Origin: Methanomassiliicoccaceae archaeon
GTDB lineage: Archaea > Thermoplasmatota > Thermoplasmata > Methanomassiliicoccales > Methanomethylophilaceae
DNA: 8,279 nucleotides
Direction: 5' to 3'
Assembly: GCA_009778275.1 (NCBI GenBank)
Contig: WRKC01000067.1
Span: 1 to 8,279, forward strand
Below, in pieces: positions 1 through 6,341 of this stretch (the first letter of the stretch is position 1; every line of letters starts with the position of its first letter). Position numbers and translations under genes: made by a program. The notes beneath the pieces were generated by a model. That model saw only the letters and a list, made by a program, of their open reading frames with translations. It was not told the origin of the DNA and ran no database searches.

Positions 1-495
1 TATCCCGCCGAGCCCGACCATACAGATCAGCGCAAGACCCAGCGATTTGAGCAGCGCTGATGTCACGGTCCCGAGGGCGATCAAGCTGATGACCGCCGTG
101 ACGGCATAGAATATGAGGATGAACGCAAATCCTATCAAAAGTGCGGCGGATATCTTTCCTAGGAATACCGACCACTTCTTGAGCGGCTTGGTGAACAATA
201 TCAGTGCGGTCCGCTCTTCGAATTCGGAAACTATTATGCTGGCGAAGAACAGTGTTGCCAACAGGATCACGTACAACTGCACCATGCTTCCCATGTACAA
301 ACGGGCAAGTTCATTCGGACTGAGTGCGCTCAGTCCGTCACCGAATGCATATGGCAGGATGGTGCACAGGGCAAGTAAGAGCACCATGATCACGGCGAAT
401 ATGGCGATCCTCTTCCCGCGGAACTGCTTCTTGAGCTCGTATTTCACTATCACGCCGGTCTGTCTCATATTGTCAGAAAAATTATCTCCGAGCAT
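1..495 (-). CDS. ABC-2 type transporter permease (N-terminal part, runs off left edge)
   Basis: This is the membrane subunit of an ABC exporter; only the first 165 residues are visible and the gene continues beyond position 1. The start is the ATG at 495, chosen because GAGGTGA lies 4 nt upstream. The visible part has a short basic cytoplasmic stretch (KYELKKQFRGKR, residues 19-29) followed by hydrophobic segments at about 30-51, 69-90 and 115-141, with a fourth beginning near 145. Between the second and third is the cytoplasmic motif SEFEERTALILFTKP (90-104), typical of ABC-2/NatB-like permeases, where a charged stretch follows helix 2. It begins 4 nt after the ATPase stop codon on the same strand, so the two are almost certainly a co-translated exporter pair. 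The substrate cannot be read from the sequence; relatives include sodium, copper-related and antibiotic-resistance exporters. The family assignment is fairly secure, the function is not. Confidence 0.85.
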   Translation of the reverse strand, partial: MLGDNFSDNMRQTGVIVKYELKKQFRGKRIAIFAVIMVLLLALCTILPYAFGDGLSALSPNELARLYMGSMVQLYVILLATLFFASIIVSEFEERTALILFTKPLKKWSVFLGKISAALLIGFAFILIFYAVTAVISLIALGTVTSALLKSLGLALICMVGLGGI

Positions 496-499
496 ATGA

Positions 500-506
500 T
501 CACCTC
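500..506 (-). promoter_or_regulatory. Ribosome binding site of the ABC-2 permease
   Basis: Read on the minus strand this is GAGGTGA, part of a longer GAGGTGATC that matches the expected archaeal 16S 3' end. It lies 4 nt before the permease ATG at 495. The ATPase stop codon TGA is contained within it, so termination of the first gene and initiation of the second occur at the same place, which implies translational coupling. Confidence 0.75.
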
Positions 507-1441
507 GACTCCGCGATCATGCTGAGGTACACAGACTCGAGTGCGTCCTCCTCGTTAAGATTGAACACTCCCAGGCCTAGGGACCCCACCTCGTTGAAGA
601 ACTTCAACTGGTCTTTGTCGTCACCGACGAAAAGGACCTCAACGTCGTTGCCAACGATCGTCGCATCCTTAACGTTATCAAGGCGGGATATCTTGGAAAC
701 GGCATCTGAGTTAGGGCCGTTGATGATCTTCAGGCTTATCTTCCTTGTCTTGTTGGTACCTGTGACGGTCTCCATCCTGTCATGTATCAGGAGCTTCCCG
801 TGGTTGATCAGGGCAACGCGGTCGCACATGTCCGCGACCTCGTGTAGCATGTGGGAGCTCATGAGGATGGTCAGATTCTTGGATTTATTCCGTATCCCTT
901 TCAATATCTCTCTCGTCTCCGCCATGCCTCTGGGGTCAAGGCCGGACGTGGGCTCATCCAGTATTATCACGTTTGGGTTGTTCATGAGGGATATCCCGAG
1001 GGTGACCCTCTGCTTCATCCCCTTTGAGAATGTTCCCAGCCTCTTGTCTGCCCATTCAGTCATCTTCACGTCGGCAAGTATCTCGTCCGTCTGAGCGGAT
1101 ATGGATTCCTTGGTCATCCCGAATATCTCTCCGGTGTACGAGAACATCTCCCTCGGTGTCAGATAGAGGTAAAACTCAGGCGTCTCCACGACCGTACCGA
1201 CCCCTATCAGCGCTGTCTTGTATTCCTTCGTGACGTCGGCGCCGTTTATGAACGCACTGCCGGAGGTTGCGCTGATCAGGTTGGTCAGTATCTTCATGGT
1301 CGTGCTCTTTCCCGCGCCGTTAGGTCCCAGGAAGCCGGTGAAGCTATTCTTTTCAACGTTCAGGGTAAGATCGTCCACGGCGACGAACCCTTTGTACTCC
1401 TTTCTTAAATTCATTATCTCTATTGGGTGGCCGCCTGTCAT
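500..1441 (-). CDS. ABC transporter ATP-binding protein (ABC-2 exporter, NatA/CcmA-like)
   Basis: This is the nucleotide-binding subunit that powers the adjacent permease from the cytoplasmic side. Numbered from the ATG at 1441 (313 residues), it has Walker A GPNGAGKST at 39-47, signature FSKGMKQR at 138-145, Walker B VIILDEPTSGLDP at 158-170, and the switch histidine in SSHMLHE at about 197. The region where a Q-loop glutamine is expected reads VVETPEFY (84-91). The lack of glutamine is common in the BcrA/NatA-like branch and is not a defect. A C-terminal extension (about 215-313) after the ABC core is also usual for that branch. The frame is open upstream to a TTG at 1489, but those residues (rich in K, R and C) do not resemble the family, and the conserved strand (IEIMNLRKEY) begins right after the ATG at 1441. 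A purine-rich GGGGCAGGAG precedes that ATG, although its spacing is short. The exported substrate is unknown. Confidence 0.93.
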   Translation of the reverse strand: MTGGHPIEIMNLRKEYKGFVAVDDLTLNVEKNSFTGFLGPNGAGKSTTMKILTNLISATSGSAFINGADVTKEYKTALIGVGTVVETPEFYLYLTPREMFSYTGEIFGMTKESISAQTDEILADVKMTEWADKRLGTFSKGMKQRVTLGISLMNNPNVIILDEPTSGLDPRGMAETREILKGIRNKSKNLTILMSSHMLHEVADMCDRVALINHGKLLIHDRMETVTGTNKTRKISLKIINGPNSDAVSKISRLDNVKDATIVGNDVEVLFVGDDKDQLKFFNEVGSLGLGVFNLNEEDALESVYLSMIAESR

Positions 1442-1489
1442 GCTCCTGCCCCGCAAGTTCTGTTTTTTGCGGCAAGCGCCGCCATGCAA

Positions 1490-1497
1490 ATATTTTT
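1490..1497 (-). promoter_or_regulatory. Possible TATA element for the ABC exporter operon
   Basis: The minus strand reads AAAAATATTT here, about 50 nt before the ATPase ATG. A TATA box at this place would start transcription near 1466-1470 and give a leader of roughly 26 nt that includes the purine-rich GGGGCAGGAG. A second AT-rich candidate, TATATTAT, lies at 1523-1530. The whole gap is AT-rich, so the choice is uncertain. Confidence 0.3.
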
Positions 1498-1545
1498 ACC
1501 GGACATCATATCTCCGTCGAAGATAATATATGTCGAATAATATTT

Positions 1546-1565
1546 AATGTTTATCGTTAAACATT
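1546..1565. repeat. Perfect 8-bp inverted repeat in the gap between the AbrB-PhoU gene and the ABC ATPase
   Basis: AATGTTTA (1546-1553) and TAAACATT (1558-1565) are exact reverse complements separated by TCGT. The repeat lies 40-59 nt downstream of the AbrB-PhoU stop codon and about 105-125 nt upstream of the ATPase ATG. No T-run follows it on the minus strand, so it is not a classic terminator hairpin. It could be an operator for the exporter operon or a 3'-end structure. AT-rich DNA produces such repeats by chance fairly often. Confidence 0.4.
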
Positions 1566-1604
1566 TTATGTAATAGATTATATCATCATCATGGCGGGGA
1601 GGCC

Positions 1605-2600
1605 TCAGTACATGGCGGCGTTGATCGTCAGTTCGGAGATGTCTATGCAATATTCCGCAATACGTTTCGCGCTTCCGGATATAAGGCTGGCGGATGATGC
1701 GGTATTGATGTCGACCGCCACGTTCTTGAAGGTCTTTTCTACCTTCTTCACAATCTTTTCACCATCTTCTATACATCCTTCCGCGATGTTCATATTCACC
1801 TTCAGCCACCCGTTGACCGATTCGTTGTACAGCGTCAAGATCTCCTTTCCGATATCCTTGATGCCTTTGTCTACGGCTTCCGCCCTTTTCTCTCCAATGA
1901 GCGTTGTCAGGTTCCTTGACAGAAGTACGGTATGGTCGCCGATCCTCTCCAAAATCCTGCTGACCGCGATGTGGTTCGTCAGCTCGCAGAGGTTGGATCC
2001 GATCCTTTTGCACAGCCAAGGGTCCTTTTTGTAAATGTTGTTCTGCCGGGATACCAGCCAGTGGACCCTGTCGACCTCCACGTCTCTTTTTTCCATATCC
2101 GTGATATAAGAGACGTCGTTGTTGATGGCGGACTCAAAAACATCCTCGATCATCTTCCTGACCAGGATGCCCATCCTTTCCACACTCTTGCCGGGCCTGA
2201 TCTCAGTATGGTCCATCAGATCTTTGATGAGGATGCGGAAGTTGTCCTCCTCCATTATCTCCATGCCTATCGATGTCTGCGTGAAGGAGTTCACCACGCC
2301 GACGACGGGATTCGTAAGGGGCTGGTCTGAGAACACCTCTATCATGTTATGGCCGGAGATGTATGCGCCGAGCAACTGCCTGAAAAGGAAATTTTCATTC
2401 TTTATATTATTAACATTGATCTTCTTTATGTCTTTGGGAGCCTCGGTCTTCTTTACCGGGGAAACAAGAAGGTCTCCGTCGGACTGTACCTCGACGTTCA
2501 CGCTGTCGTTCTTCTTCAGCCCCATTGACTCCGCCCATTCTTTGGGGAGGGTTATCATGTATGATTCGCCCTGAGTGACCTGTATGCGTCTCGTGTCCAT
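1605..2600 (-). CDS. AbrB-PhoU fusion: phosphate uptake regulator with N-terminal DNA-binding domain
   Basis: This is a 331-residue cytoplasmic regulator. Residues 1-48 form a SpoVT/AbrB swapped-hairpin DNA-binding domain: MDTRRIQVTQGES, then YMITLPKEWAESMGL, then a strand ending in GDLLVSP. A charged linker (about 49-68) leads into two PhoU-type three-helix bundles. The first carries a canonical motif, LERIGDHTVLLSRN (217-230). The second has a degenerate version, AKRIAEYCIDISE (311-323). The start at 2600 is preferred over upstream in-frame codons because the AbrB fold begins exactly there and because a TATA box (2620-2628) is centred 24 bp upstream, which suggests a leaderless message. The gene is divergent from pstS, so it is well placed to control the pst promoter and its own. 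This architecture is known in archaea. The role as repressor or phosphate-responsive switch is an inference; it has not been read from any binding data. Confidence 0.92.
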   Translation of the reverse strand: MDTRRIQVTQGESYMITLPKEWAESMGLKKNDSVNVEVQSDGDLLVSPVKKTEAPKDIKKINVNNIKNENFLFRQLLGAYISGHNMIEVFSDQPLTNPVVGVVNSFTQTSIGMEIMEEDNFRILIKDLMDHTEIRPGKSVERMGILVRKMIEDVFESAINNDVSYITDMEKRDVEVDRVHWLVSRQNNIYKKDPWLCKRIGSNLCELTNHIAVSRILERIGDHTVLLSRNLTTLIGEKRAEAVDKGIKDIGKEILTLYNESVNGWLKVNMNIAEGCIEDGEKIVKKVEKTFKNVAVDINTASSASLISGSAKRIAEYCIDISELTINAAMY

Positions 2601-2619
2601 GAAAGATGAACACATTGTG

Positions 2620-2628
2620 CATATAAAT
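2620..2628 (-). promoter_or_regulatory. TATA box of the AbrB-PhoU gene
   Basis: The minus strand reads ATTTATATG here. Its centre is 24 bp from the A of the ATG at 2600, the usual distance from TATA to transcription start in archaea. There is no Shine-Dalgarno-like sequence in between, so a leaderless transcript is likely. Confidence 0.6.
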
Positions 2629-2653
2629 TCGTTTTGATTAGTAATTAACAAAC

Positions 2654-2677
2654 AATATGTGTATATACAAACATATT
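2654..2677. promoter_or_regulatory. Candidate operator between the divergent AbrB-PhoU and pstS promoters
   Basis: AATATGT (2654-2660) and ACATATT (2671-2677) are perfect inverted arms separated by 10 bp that contain the smaller palindrome GTATATAC. The element lies almost exactly midway between the two divergent TATA boxes (centres near 2624 and 2700). Overlapping it is a direct repeat of ACAAAC at 2648 and 2667, with a related ACAACG at 2686, at an exact 19-bp spacing. The natural candidate to bind is the divergently encoded AbrB-PhoU protein, since AbrB folds favour AT-rich DNA. This is inference from position and symmetry. Confidence 0.4.
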
Positions 2678-2696
2678 CATTTTTTACAACGAACAT

Positions 2697-2704
2697 GTAT
2701 ATAA
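2697..2704 (+). promoter_or_regulatory. TATA box of the pst operon
   Basis: GTATATAA is centred near 2700, predicting transcription from about 2725-2727. That leaves a leader of about 16 nt containing GAGGTGA. It is the best TATA match on the plus strand between the divergent genes. Confidence 0.6.
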
Positions 2705-2728
2705 CCTAAAGACAATTCCTTGATATCC

Positions 2729-2735
2729 GAGGTGA
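2729..2735 (+). promoter_or_regulatory. Ribosome binding site that selects the TTG start of pstS
   Basis: GAGGTGA ends 6 nt before the TTG at 2742. The next in-frame ATG, at 2754, would be 18 nt away, too far for normal initiation. The site therefore favours the non-ATG start. Confidence 0.7.
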
Positions 2736-2741
2736 AAAACC

Positions 2742-3602
2742 TTGGACAAAAATATGATATTGGCAATTGCAGTCGTCGGTATAGTCTGTCTAGCTGGCGG
2801 ATACTTGATCGGCAGCAGCACATCCGATAAGGAGGACCTGACTGTAATACTCGCAGAGGGGTCGACCACAGTCGCACCCCTGATGAACAAATTTGCAGAG
2901 ACATATGAAGATTACGAGAATGTTAGAATAGAGGTCGTCGCCAACGGTTCACAGAACGGTGTGGATGCGGCCAACAACGGTAATGCGGACATAGGTATGT
3001 CCTCAAGGAATATGGGCCACTCGTCCCATGCGGGCCTGTATGAGACGAAGATCGCCACCGATACGGTCGTTCTGATAGTCGGTTCCAACGCAGGCATTAC
3101 ATCGCTGACCAAGCATCAGGTCATAGACATATACAACGGAGTGATCACAAACTGGAGCCAGATCGGCGGTAAAAACGCAATGATCGTGGTAGTTGATCGT
3201 GACCAGGGTTCGGGTACGAGAACTTATTTCGAAGAGTCTTTTGCCAGTACGACATCGCCGGCCAAAGCGTTGAACGAGACTCGCAGCTGGACATCCATGG
3301 CCGCTACCGGTGCGGTGATATCCTATGTCGAGAACAACCCTAACGCGATAGCCTATGTCAGCCTCGGTAGCCTTACCACATCGGCAGAGAAGAACATGGT
3401 CTTGTCCCTTAACATGGACAACACCGAGGGCCACGGTACCGCAATTTCACCGATAACCGACCTCCCGACCTACCCGCTCAAGAGAGACCTCGTGCTCCTG
3501 ACCAGAAGTATGCCCACGGGACAGGTCGCTGTGTTCATAGGATGGATGCTCAGTCCGGAAGGTCAGAAGATCGCAGAAGAAGTAGGGTTCCTCCCGCTGT
3601 AA
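2742..3602 (+). CDS. pstS: Phosphate ABC transporter, substrate-binding protein PstS
   Basis: PstS is the extracytoplasmic phosphate receptor that delivers phosphate to the Pst permease. The 286-residue product has an N-terminal hydrophobic segment (about 5-24). This segment contains a cysteine (Cys16), but GIVC is a poor lipobox, so I expect an uncleaved membrane anchor or an ordinary signal peptide. The mature part carries phosphate-site motifs of the family: EGSTTVAP (39-46), NGSQNGVDAANNGNADIGMSSR (68-89) and the anion-binding loop RDQGSGTRTYFEE (153-165). It ends in the usual GWMLSPEGQKIAEEVGFLPL. It begins at a TTG chosen by the upstream Shine-Dalgarno site; starting at Met5 would barely change the protein. 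It is the first gene of the operon, 13 nt before the fused permease gene. Expression is probably induced by phosphate limitation, judging from its role and the divergent regulator. Confidence 0.95.
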   Translation: MDKNMILAIAVVGIVCLAGGYLIGSSTSDKEDLTVILAEGSTTVAPLMNKFAETYEDYENVRIEVVANGSQNGVDAANNGNADIGMSSRNMGHSSHAGLYETKIATDTVVLIVGSNAGITSLTKHQVIDIYNGVITNWSQIGGKNAMIVVVDRDQGSGTRTYFEESFASTTSPAKALNETRSWTSMAATGAVISYVENNPNAIAYVSLGSLTTSAEKNMVLSLNMDNTEGHGTAISPITDLPTYPLKRDLVLLTRSMPTGQVAVFIGWMLSPEGQKIAEEVGFLPL

Positions 3603-3615
3603 ACCTGGTGTTCTG

Positions 3616-5559
3616 ATGAGCACAAACAAAGGAACCACCCCGCGTAAAAGCGCTGGCTGGGGGCTCCAAAAGTATTTACTGACGGGTGTCGCAGCGGCAT
3701 CCGTCGCCATTATTTTTCTGATAATATTATTCATCATCAGGGAAAGTATCGACGCGATAACGGGGATCGGTCTGTGGGATTTCTTCTCAGGAACGACCTG
3801 GAACTGGGAACAGAACAAGTACGGCGCATTCCCGATCATAGTCGGGACCGTCCTTACGACGGCAGGCGCACTCATTATCGCGGTCCCGCTCGGGCTGACC
3901 GCGGCGACATTCCTTTCCGAGATCGCTTCTGAAAGAACAAGGAATGCTCTCAAACCCATATGCGAGATATTCGCGGGGATACCGTCGATAATATACGGGT
4001 TTTTCGGGCTCATGGTCATTGTTCCGTTCATATTCAACACATTTCCGGACCTGGCGCCGGCCGGGCTGTCGTGGCTGGCCGCATCGATACTTCTCGGTTT
4101 CATGGCGCTGCCCACCATAATCTCGGTGTCAGACGATGCTATGCGCGCTGTTCCGAGGTCATACAGGGAAGCTTCAGTGGCCGTAGGCGCCACACACTGG
4201 GAGACCACGAGGAAAGTGGTCATCCCCGCCGCATTCTCCGGGATATCCGCGGCGATCATGTTAGGCATGGGGCGTGCCATCGGAGAGACGATGGCCGTCG
4301 TAATGGTCGCAGGGAAGGTGTCGAACATCCCCGACCCCATATGGAACATCTTTGATATGGTGAACCCGATAACGTCCGCGTTGGCGACAGAGACCGGAGA
4401 GGCAACGGGGCTGCACCTGTCCGCATTGTTCCTGCTTGCGCTGGTCCTCATGGGGATGGTTCTGCTGGTCAACATTGTAGCGAACATCATAATGAAGAAC
4501 ACAAAGAAGAAATTTGAAACGGGACAGGGTATGATGGAGAAGCACTTCTCCGAAAAGATCAAGGGAATGATATCCCCAATAAAACGCGCGGTCCTGCTCC
4601 TTTCCGTGTTCCTGTTCGTAATGCTGATGGCCTCTCTGTTCACGAGTTGGGCGGTATCGGCATCCATCGCATTCCTGTGCGTCCTTTTCCTTGTTGCGAT
4701 GCCTCATATCTCCAAGCACATAAAGCCGCTTGGCCGTCAGAAGGTCGCACATTCGGTCATGACCGCATCGATGGTGGCGGTCGTGATAATATTGATCATT
4801 TTGATATCGGACATCATCATAAAAGGGATACCTTCCCTGTCATGGGGCTTCCTCACGGACGTCCCCAGGGACATGGGAAGGAGCGGAGGGATACTCCCGG
4901 CCATAGTCGGTACCTTAGAGCTGATCGCGGGGACGGCACTGATAGCTATCCCCCTCGGTATCCTGACGGGGATATATCTCTCAGAATTCGCCAGAGACTC
5001 GAAGTTCACGAGGGTCGTCAGGTCATCTATGAACATATTGAGCGGTACGCCGTCGATCGTCTTCGGATTGTTCGGTTACGCATTGTTCCTTCACTACCTG
5101 GGTATAGGGCGGAGCCTTATCGGCGGCTGCATAATCCTTGCCTTCCTGGTCCTTCCGGTCATCATAAGGACAACGGAGGAGACCGTCAAAGCGGTGCCGC
5201 AGGAACTCAGAGAGGCCTCGGCGGCCATGGGCGCGTCAAAATGGGAAACGACGATGAGGGTCATCATTCCCGCGGCCATGGGCGGCGTAGTGACGGGAGT
5301 GATCCTGAGTTTGGGACGTGCGGCGGGTGAGACGGCGCCTATAATGTTCGTCGCCGCGGCAACAATACTGAGGAACATTAATTTCTCGCTCTTCGATAGT
5401 GTCATGGCATTGCCGTATTATCTATACTATTTGACAGAGGTTCCCGGTTCTTCAACTACGAGGTACGGCGTGGCACTGGTGCTTTTGATCATCGTCCTTT
5501 CGATGTTTGCATTGGCGTCATGGGTGAGATATCATTATTCTAAGAAAGTGAGGTGGTAA
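3616..5559 (+). CDS. Fused phosphate transporter permease PstC-PstA
   Basis: One uninterrupted 647-residue frame encodes both membrane subunits of the phosphate importer, normally two genes. The PstC part (about 1-300) has six predicted helices (near 21-42, 73-100, 118-142, 150-172, 205-232, 267-293), an EAA coupling loop YREASVAVGATHWETT (183-198) and GRAIGETMAV (219-228). The PstA part (about 375-647) has a second set of six and a parallel loop LREASAAMGASKWETT (531-546) with GRAAGETAPIMF (567-578). The two EAA loops are near-copies 348 residues apart, each able to engage one PstB subunit. Between the halves lies a basic stretch and two extra helices (about 323-342 and 346-363). Because two is an even number, both halves keep the same orientation. 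GGTG lies 5 nt before the ATG at 3616. E. coli PstC and PstA are separate proteins totalling about 615 residues. No internal start needs to be assumed, but a second start near the linker cannot be excluded. Confidence 0.93.
   Translation: MSTNKGTTPRKSAGWGLQKYLLTGVAAASVAIIFLIILFIIRESIDAITGIGLWDFFSGTTWNWEQNKYGAFPIIVGTVLTTAGALIIAVPLGLTAATFLSEIASERTRNALKPICEIFAGIPSIIYGFFGLMVIVPFIFNTFPDLAPAGLSWLAASILLGFMALPTIISVSDDAMRAVPRSYREASVAVGATHWETTRKVVIPAAFSGISAAIMLGMGRAIGETMAVVMVAGKVSNIPDPIWNIFDMVNPITSALATETGEATGLHLSALFLLALVLMGMVLLVNIVANIIMKNTKKKFETGQGMMEKHFSEKIKGMISPIKRAVLLLSVFLFVMLMASLFTSWAVSASIAFLCVLFLVAMPHISKHIKPLGRQKVAHSVMTASMVAVVIILIILISDIIIKGIPSLSWGFLTDVPRDMGRSGGILPAIVGTLELIAGTALIAIPLGILTGIYLSEFARDSKFTRVVRSSMNILSGTPSIVFGLFGYALFLHYLGIGRSLIGGCIILAFLVLPVIIRTTEETVKAVPQELREASAAMGASKWETTMRVIIPAAMGGVVTGVILSLGRAAGETAPIMFVAAATILRNINFSLFDSVMALPYYLYYLTEVPGSSTTRYGVALVLLIIVLSMFALASWVRYHYSKKVRW
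5550..5556 (+). promoter_or_regulatory. Shine-Dalgarno-like site at the end of pstCA, upstream of pstB
   Basis: GAGGTGG overlaps the last codons of the fused permease gene. It lies 35 nt before the GTG usually taken as the pstB start but only 4 nt before an in-frame ATT at 5561. It raises the question of where pstB translation begins. Confidence 0.45.
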
Positions 5560-5590
5560 TATTTACAAAAGCGAAGAAAACGATGAGAAT

Positions 5591-6337
5591 GTGATCGCGA
5601 CAACCGGTCTCAATCTGTGGTACGGAGATAATCATGCGCTTATCGATGTCTCCATGCCAGTAGCGAAGAATAAGGTCACGGCCCTCATAGGGCCCTCCGG
5701 ATGCGGGAAATCAACCTTCATCAGGTGCATGAACAGGATGAACGATCTGATCGATGTATGCAGGATAGAGGGGAGCATCACCTTCCACGGCGATGAGATA
5801 TACGGTCCCGATGCGGATGTGATCGCCCTGAGAAAACGCATTGGCATGATCTTTCAGAAACCGAACCCGTTCCCGATGACCATACGAGATAACATCACGT
5901 ACGGTCCGAAGATACACGGGATCACGGACAAGAATGAGTTGGAAGAGATTGTCGAACGGTCGTTGAAGCAGGCTGTTCTGTGGGATGAGGTAAGCGACCG
6001 TCTCGATAAGCCGGCGTTCTCTCTGTCCGGCGGGCAGCAGCAGAGATTATGTATCGCACGCGCGCTGTCGATCAACCCGGAGGTCCTGCTGATGGACGAG
6101 CCCACGTCCGCACTTGACCCGATAGCGACGGCCAAGATAGAGGACCTTGCCATCGAGCTGCAGAAAGAATACACTGTCGTGATAGTCACTCACAACATGC
6201 AGCAGGCCGCACGCATAAGCGATTTCACAGGATTCATGTATCTTGGAAAGATGATCGAGTTCAACGAGACAGAAAGTATTTTCAACAAGCCCTCAGAGGA
6301 ACTCACGGAAAGATACATAACGGGGAGGTTCGGGTGA
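5591..6337 (+). CDS. pstB: Phosphate ABC transporter ATP-binding protein PstB
   Basis: PstB is the cytoplasmic ATPase that drives phosphate import through PstCA. From the GTG start it is 248 residues (E. coli PstB is 257). It has Walker A GPSGCGKST (34-42), the Q-loop FQKPNPFPMTI (88-98) with the NPFP motif characteristic of PstB, signature LSGGQQQR (145-152), Walker B VLLMDEPTSALDP (165-177) and the switch His201 in VTHNMQQAARISD. The C-terminus TERYITGRFG is also typical. The family's first strand aligns from about residue 2, so GTG gives a nearly complete protein. However, the only good Shine-Dalgarno site lies far upstream, and the frame is open back to 5552 with an ATT at 5561 at the right distance. 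The true N-terminus may therefore be ten residues longer. It lies 31 nt after pstCA and 4 nt before phoU, in the same operon. Confidence 0.96.
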   Translation: MIATTGLNLWYGDNHALIDVSMPVAKNKVTALIGPSGCGKSTFIRCMNRMNDLIDVCRIEGSITFHGDEIYGPDADVIALRKRIGMIFQKPNPFPMTIRDNITYGPKIHGITDKNELEEIVERSLKQAVLWDEVSDRLDKPAFSLSGGQQQRLCIARALSINPEVLLMDEPTSALDPIATAKIEDLAIELQKEYTVVIVTHNMQQAARISDFTGFMYLGKMIEFNETESIFNKPSEELTERYITGRFG

Positions 6338-6341
6338 TATC

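Noticed and set aside
113..499. Plus-strand frame of 128 codons at the left edge
   Set aside because: It is antisense to the ABC-2 permease, which has family motifs, a strong ribosome site and an operon partner; the plus-strand translation resembles nothing.
2601..2696. N-terminal extension of the AbrB-PhoU protein (32 residues upstream of the chosen start)
   Set aside because: It overlaps the TATA box and the likely transcription start, and the AbrB domain begins exactly at the chosen methionine.
3447..4667. Long minus-strand frame of 406 codons opposite pstS and pstCA
   Set aside because: It is a shadow of the permease gene. Its composition (many M, S, T, P and I) is what the complement of hydrophobic codons gives, and the plus strand carries clear PstC motifs.
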